Below, in pieces: positions 59,165 through 64,000 of a stretch of DNA of 64,000 nucleotides. Source of the DNA: Antedon mediterranea (Eukaryota; Echinodermata; Crinoidea; Comatulida; Antedonidae). The stretch covers positions 11,573,001 to 11,637,000 of the forward strand of contig NC_092680.1 of NCBI RefSeq assembly GCF_964355755.1. The letters are read 5' to 3'. Position 1 is the stretch's first letter. Every line of letters begins with the position of its first letter. The notes under the pieces were generated by a model. It ran no database searches. It was not told where the DNA came from and saw only the letters and a program-made list of their open reading frames with translations. The position numbers and the translations under genes were made by a program.

Positions 59165-62100
59165 GTACACTTTGATGTTTTGTTTGAAAAAGTTTTGTCG
59201 AAATTTTCAAAATGGTCTAAAACGTTTTTAAATACGATATTAAGCTGTTTTGTGCACTTTGATGATTTGTGTGAAAAGTTTTAACGAAATGCTCAAAATG
59301 GTCTAAAACGGTTTCTAATGTGATTTTAAGCACTTTGATGTTTTTGTGTAACCAAGTTTTTTCGAAAATCACAAAATAGTCTAAAACGTCTCCAAATGCG
59401 ATTTGAAGCTTTTCTAAGCACTTTGGTGTTTTTATGTTAACAAGTTTTTTCGAAAATCACAAAATGGTCCAAAACGTCTCCAAATGCGATTTGAGGATAT
59501 TCTGAGCACTTTGGTGTTTTTTTGTTAAAAAGTTTTTTCGAAAATCACAAAATGGTCTAAAACGTCTCCAAATGCGATTTGAAGCTATTCTGTACACTTT
59601 GATGTTTTGTGTGAAAAAGTTTTGTCGAAATGCTCAAAATGGTCTAAAACGTTTTTAAATACGATATTAAGCTATTTTGTGATCTTTGATGTTTTTGTGT
59701 GAAAAGTTTTATCGAAATGCTCAAAATGGTCTAAAACGTTTTTAAAACGATATTAAGCTATTTTGTGCTCTTTGATGTTTTTGTGTAACCAAGTTTCATC
59801 GAAAATCACAAAATGGTCTAAAACGTCGCCAAATGCGATTTGAAGCTTTTCTAAGCACTTTGGTGTTTTTATGTTAACAAGTTTTTTCGAAAATCACGAA
59901 ATGGTCTAAAATATCTCCAAATGCGATTTGAAGATATTCTGAGCACTTTGGTGTTTTTATGTTAAAAAGTTTTTTCGAAAATCACAAAATGGTCTAAAAC
60001 GTCTCCAAACGCGATTTGAAGCTCTTCTGTACACTTTGATGTTTTGTGTGAAAAAGTTTTGTCGAAATTCTCAAAATGGTCTAAAACGTTTTTAAATACG
60101 ATATTAAGCTGTTTTGTGCACTTTGATGATTTGTGTGAAAAGTTTTAACGAAATGCTCAAAATGGTCAAAAACGGTTTCTAATGTGATTTTAAGCACTTT
60201 GATGTTTTTGTGTAACCAAGTTTTTTCAAAAATCACAAAATGGTCTAAAACGTCTCCAAATGCGATTTGAAGCTTTTCTAAGCACTTTGGTGTTTTTATG
60301 TTAACAAGTTTTTTCGAAAATCACAAAATGGTCTAAAACGTCTCCAAATGCGATTTGAAGATATTCTGAGCACTTTGGTGTTTTTATGTTAAAAAGTTTT
60401 TTCGAAAATCACAAAATAGTCTAAAACGTCTCCAAATGCGATTTGAAGCTATTCTGTACACTTTGATGTTTTGTGTGAAAAAGTTTTGTCGAAATGCTCA
60501 AAATGGTCTAAAACGTTTTTAAAACGATATTATTAAGCTATTTTGTGCTCTTTGATGTTTTTGTGTAACCAAGTTTCATCGAAAATCACAAAATGGTCTA
60601 AAACGTCTCAAAATGCGATTTGAAGCTTTTCTAAGCACTTTGGTGTTTTTATCTTAACAAGTTTTTTCGAAAATCACGAAATGGTCTAAAATGTCTCCAA
60701 ATGCGATTTGAAGATATTCTGAGCACTTTGGTGTTTTTATGTTAAAAAGTTTTTTCGAAAATCACAAAATGGTCTAAAACGTCTCCAAATGCGATTTGAA
60801 GCTCTTCTGTACACTTTGATGTTTTGTGTGAAAAAGTTTTGTCGAAATGCTCAAAATGGTCTAAAACGTTTTTAAATACGATATTAAGCTGTTTTGTGCA
60901 CTTTGATGATTTGTGTGAAAAGTTTTAACGAAATGCTCAAAATGGTCTAAAACGGTTTCTAATGTGATTTTAAGCACTTTGATGTTTTTGTGTAACCAAG
61001 TTTTTTCGAAAATCACAAAATAGTCTAAAACGTCTCCAAATGCGATTTGAAGCTTTTCTAAGCACTTTGGTGTTTTTATGTTAACAAGTTTTTTCGAAAA
61101 TCACAAAATGGTCTAAAACGTCTCCAAATGCGATTTGAGGATATTCTGAGCACTTTGGTGTTTTTTTGTTAAAAAGTTTTTTCGAAAATCACAAAATGGT
61201 CTAAAACGTCTCCAAATGCGATTTGAAGCTATTCTGTACACTTTGATGTTTTGTGTGAAAAAGTTTTGTCGAAATGCTCAAAATGGTCTAAAACGTTTTT
61301 AAATACGATATTAAGCTATTTTGTGATCTTTGATGTTTTTGTGTGAAAAGTTTTATCGAAATGCTCAAAATGGTCTAAAACGGTTTCTATTGTGATTTTG
61401 AGCACTTTGATGATTTTGTGTAACCAAGTTTCATCGAAATGTACAAAATGGTCTAAAACGTCTCCAAATGCGATTTGAAGCTATTCTAAGTACTTTTGTG
61501 TTTTTATGTTAACAAGTTTTTTCGAAAATCACAAAATGGTCTAAAACGTCTCAAAATGCGATTTGAAGCTATTCTGTACACTTTGATGTTTTGTGTGAAA
61601 AAGTTTTGTCGAAATGCTCAAAATGGTCTAAAACGTTTTTAAAACGATATTAAGCTATTTTGTGCTCTTTGATGTTTTTGTGTAACCAAGTTTCATCGAA
61701 ATCAACAAAATGGTCTAATACGTCTCCAAATGCGATTTGAAGCTTTTCCAAGCTTTTTGCTGTTTTTATGTTAAGTTTTTTCGAAAATCACAAAATGGTC
61801 TAAAACGTCTTCAAATGCGATTTGAAGCTATTCTGTACACTTTGATGTTTTGTGTGAAAAAGTTTTGTCGAAATGCTCAAAATGGTCTAAAACGTTTTTA
61901 AATACGATATTAAGCTATTTTGTGATCTTTGATGTTTTTGTGTGAAAAGTTTTATCAAAATGCTCAAAATGGTCTGAAACGGTTTCTAATGCGATTTGAA
62001 GCTATTCTGTACACTTTGAAGTTTTGTGTGAAAAAGTTTTCTCGAAATGCTCAAAATGGTCTAAAACGTTTTTATATACCATATTAAGCTATTTTGTGCA

Positions 62101-62838
62101 CTTTGATGTTTTTTTTGAAAAGTTTTATCGAAATGCTCAAAATGGTCTAAAACGGTTTCTATTGGGATTTTAAGCACTTTGATGATTTTGTGTAACCAAG
62201 TTTCATCGAAAATCACAAAATGGTCTAAAACGTCTCCAAATGCGATTTGAAGCTTTTCTAAGCACTTTTGTGTTTTTATGTTAACAAGTTTTTTCGAAAA
62301 TCACAAAATGGTCTAAAACGTCTTCAAATGCGATTTGAAGCTATTCTGTACACTTTTATGTTTTGTGTGAAAAAGTTTTGTCGAAATTCTCAAAATGGTC
62401 TAAAACGTTTTTAAATACGATATTAAGCTGTTTTGTGCACTTTGATGATTTGTGTGAAAAGTTTTAACGAAATGCTCAAAATGGTCTAAAACGGTTTCTA
62501 ATGTGATTTTAAGCACTTTGATGTTTTTGTGTAACCAAGTTTTTTCGAAAATCACAAAATAGTCTAAAACGTCTCCAAATGCGATTTGAAGCTTTTCTAA
62601 GCACTTTGGTGTTTTTATGTTAACAAGTTTTTTCGAAAATCACAAAATGGTCTAAAACGTCTCCAAATGCGATTTGAGGATATTCTGAGCAGTTTGGTGT
62701 TTTTTTGTTAAAAAGTTTTTTCGAAAATAACAAAATGGTTATAAAACGTCTCCAAATGCGATTTGAAGCTATTCTGTACACTTTGATGTTTTGTGTGAAA
62801 AAGTTTTGTCGAAATGCTCAAAATGGTCTAAAACGTTT
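59165..62838 (+). repeat. Distal copy of 19224-22896
   Basis: Mirror at +39,941. It lacks the second copy of the 1,199-bp tandem duplication, so that expansion happened only in the 21-24 kb copy or was lost here. Private changes: GGTCCAAAACG near 59467, GAGCAGTTTGG near 62688, and GGTTATAAAACG near 62738, where TA replaces the C of the otherwise invariant box (+1 bp). Confidence 0.84.
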
Positions 62839-64000
62839 TTAAATACGATATTAAGCTATTTTGTGATCTTTGATGTTTTTGTGTGAAAAGTTTTATCGAA
62901 ATGCTCAAAATGGTCTAAAACGGTTTCTATTGTGATTTTAAGCACTTTGATGATTTTGTGTAACCAAGTTTCATCGAAATGTACAAAATGGTCTAAAACG
63001 TCTCCAAATGCGATTTGAAGCTATTCTAAGTACTTTTGTGTTTTTATGTTAACAAGTTTTTTTCGAAAATCACAAAATGGTCTAAAACGTCTTCAAATGC
63101 GATTTGAAGCTATTCTGTACACTTTGATGTTTTGTGTGAAAAAGTTTTGTCAAAATGCTCAAAATGGTCTAAAACGTTTTTAAAACGATATTAAGCTATT
63201 TTGTGCTCTTTGATGTTTTTGTGTAACCAAGTTTCAACGAAAATCACAAAATGGTCTAAAACGTCTCCAAATGCGATTTGAAGCTTTTCTAAGCACTTTG
63301 GTGTTTTTATGTTAACAAGTTTTTTCGAAAATCACAAAATGGTCTAAAACGTCTCCAAATGCGATTTGAAGCTCTTCTGTACACTTTGATGTTTTGTGTG
63401 AAAAAGTTTTGTCGAAATTCTCAAAATGGTCTAAAAGGTTTTTAAATACGATATTAAGCTGTTTTGTGCACTTTGATGATTTGTGTGAAAAGTTTTAACG
63501 AAATGCTCAAAATGGTCTAAAACGGTTTCTAATGTGATTTTAAGCACTTTGATGTTTTTGTGTAACCAAGTTTTTTCGAAAATCACAAAATGGTCTAATA
63601 CGTCTCCAAATGCGATTTGAAGCTTTTCCAAGCACTTTGCTGTTTTTATGTTAAGTTTTTTCGAAAATCACAAAATGGTCTAAAACGTCTTCAAATGCGA
63701 TTTGAAGCTATTCTGTACACTTTGATGTTTTGTGTGAAAAAGTTTTGTCGAAATGCTCAAAATGGTCTAAAACGTTTTTAAATACGATATTAAGCTATTT
63801 TGTGATCTTTGATGTTTTTGTGTGAAAAGTTTTATCAAAATGCTCAAAATGGTCTGAAACGGTTTCTAATGCGATTTGAAGCTATTCTGTACACTTTGAA
63901 GTTTTGTGTGAAAAAGTTTTCTCGAAATGCTCAAAATGGTCTAAAACGTTTTTATATACCATATTAAGCTATTTTGTGCACTTTGATGTTTTTTTTGAAA
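62300..64000 (+). repeat. Right-edge segment, copy of 37.7-39.3 and 5.0-6.3 kb
   Basis: Spacing to 37.7-39.3 kb moves from 24,658 to 24,659 at GGTTATAAAACG and to 24,660 at an extra T near 63058, after which it is constant; spacing to 5.0-6.3 kb is 57,722. Shared markers are GTTTCAACG near 63232, GGTCTAAAAGG at 63428 and ATGTTAAGTTTTTTCG near 63649. The array continues past the window edge in the middle of a B4 unit. Confidence 0.83.

Larger units (their letters stand above)
1..64000. repeat. Satellite DNA array with higher-order structure (entire window)
   Basis: Every part of the window is built from related units of 78 or 86-88 bp, all in the same orientation and joined head to tail. Each unit begins with a near-invariant box (CAAAATGGTCTAAAACG) and usually carries a CGAAA motif about 10-17 bp before the next box. 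I saw no unique sequence, transposon, gene or reversed unit anywhere. GC is about 32%. Dividing the length by the mean unit size gives roughly 740-750 units. Both ends are mid-array, so the true array is larger. From general knowledge, arrays of this size and order are typical of eukaryotic centromeric or pericentromeric heterochromatin; that location is an inference here. The family was not recognised, so host taxon and name are left open. Confidence 0.98.

Noticed and set aside
1-64000. CRISPR array, with the 17-bp box as repeat
   Set aside because: The sequences between boxes are themselves members of a few repeated classes and are not unique spacers. Interval lengths are 61 or 69-71 bp and no cas genes are present.
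1-64000. CENP-B box
   Set aside because: The TTCG of TTTTTTCGAAAATCAC is not followed by the required A and CGGG at the right distance (consensus NTTCGNNNNANNCGGGN). No CGGG occurs in the units.
1-64000. Telomeric repeat, rRNA, tRNA or transposon insertion
   Set aside because: No telomere-like hexamer or heptamer runs, no GC-rich structured RNA segments, and no break in the monomer register that could hold an inserted element.
1-64000. Inverted satellite segments or orientation switches
   Set aside because: I looked for the reverse complement of the box (GACCATTTTG) as a unit start and found none; every unit reads in the plus orientation.
1-64000. Phased A-tracts causing strong DNA curvature
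   Set aside because: A and T runs in TTTTTATGTTAAAAAGTTTTTTCGAAAATC are spaced at about 10, 6.5, 7 and 8 bp, not regularly at the helical repeat. Curvature is possible but not supported enough to report.
1-64000. Bacterial or phage origin
   Set aside because: No coding sequence in 64 kb and a satellite of this size are incompatible with a typical prokaryotic or phage genome.

Overview
The whole 64 kb window is one uninterrupted, head-to-tail satellite DNA array. I find no protein-coding gene, RNA gene, transposon, CRISPR array or unique-sequence island, and no inverted monomers. The array runs off both ends. GC is about 32% (28 of 88 bases in a representative monomer). An AT-rich satellite of this size, with nested higher-order structure and CpG-decay-like variants, points to a eukaryotic nuclear genome and most likely a centromeric or pericentromeric block. 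I do not recognise the satellite family and cannot name the species or kingdom.

Monomers: about 740-750 units (64 kb divided by the mean unit length), each 78 or 86-88 bp. Each starts at a near-invariant box, CAAAATGGTCTAAAACG. They sort by eye into about eleven classes in three groups. Group A has CGTCTCC/TTC then GCGATTTGA, 87-88 bp (A1-A4). Group B has CGTTTTTAAA then ACGATATTAAGCT, 86-87 bp (B1-B4). Group C has CGGTTTCTA; C1 and C2 lack 10 bp and are 78 bp, while C3 is full length.

Syntax: class order is not random. Class A3 acts as a hub from which three alternative cassettes leave and return: L1 = A3-B1-C1-A1-A2 (427 bp), L2 = A3-B2-C2-A4 (340 bp) or its long form A3-B2-C3-B4-C2-A4 (about 514 bp), and L3 = A3-B3-A1 (262 bp, sometimes plus A2). 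The array is a string of these cassettes in varying order.

Large-scale layout: 1-2561 is a copy of 56334-58894 and is also related to 13899-18011. 3268-9890 is repeated almost exactly at 36330-42952 (spacing 33,062). 4.66-8.4 kb is related to 9.04-12.9 kb (spacing 4,380 then 4,462). 14294-17399 is a 1,553-bp tandem duplication. 17.5-19.8 kb holds partial repeats at spacings 1,029 and 941. 19224-22896 reappears at 59165-62838. 21612-24157 is a 1,199-bp tandem duplication. 25333-31870 is a 3,269-bp tandem duplication. 31.9-36.3 kb is a cassette-deleted and cassette-retaining relative of 4.7-9.3 kb. 42090-51697 is a 4,804-bp tandem duplication. 52.4-54.2 kb is related to 59.6-61.3 kb. 62.3-64.0 kb repeats 37.7-39.3 kb and 5.0-6.3 kb.

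Nothing here encodes a product. The interest lies in the cassette syntax, the nested duplications that give a relative timeline of array growth, the chimeric monomers that mark recombination, and the CpG-linked variants. All coordinates and identities were found by reading and counting, not by alignment software, so breakpoints are approximate to within the stretch of identity around them.
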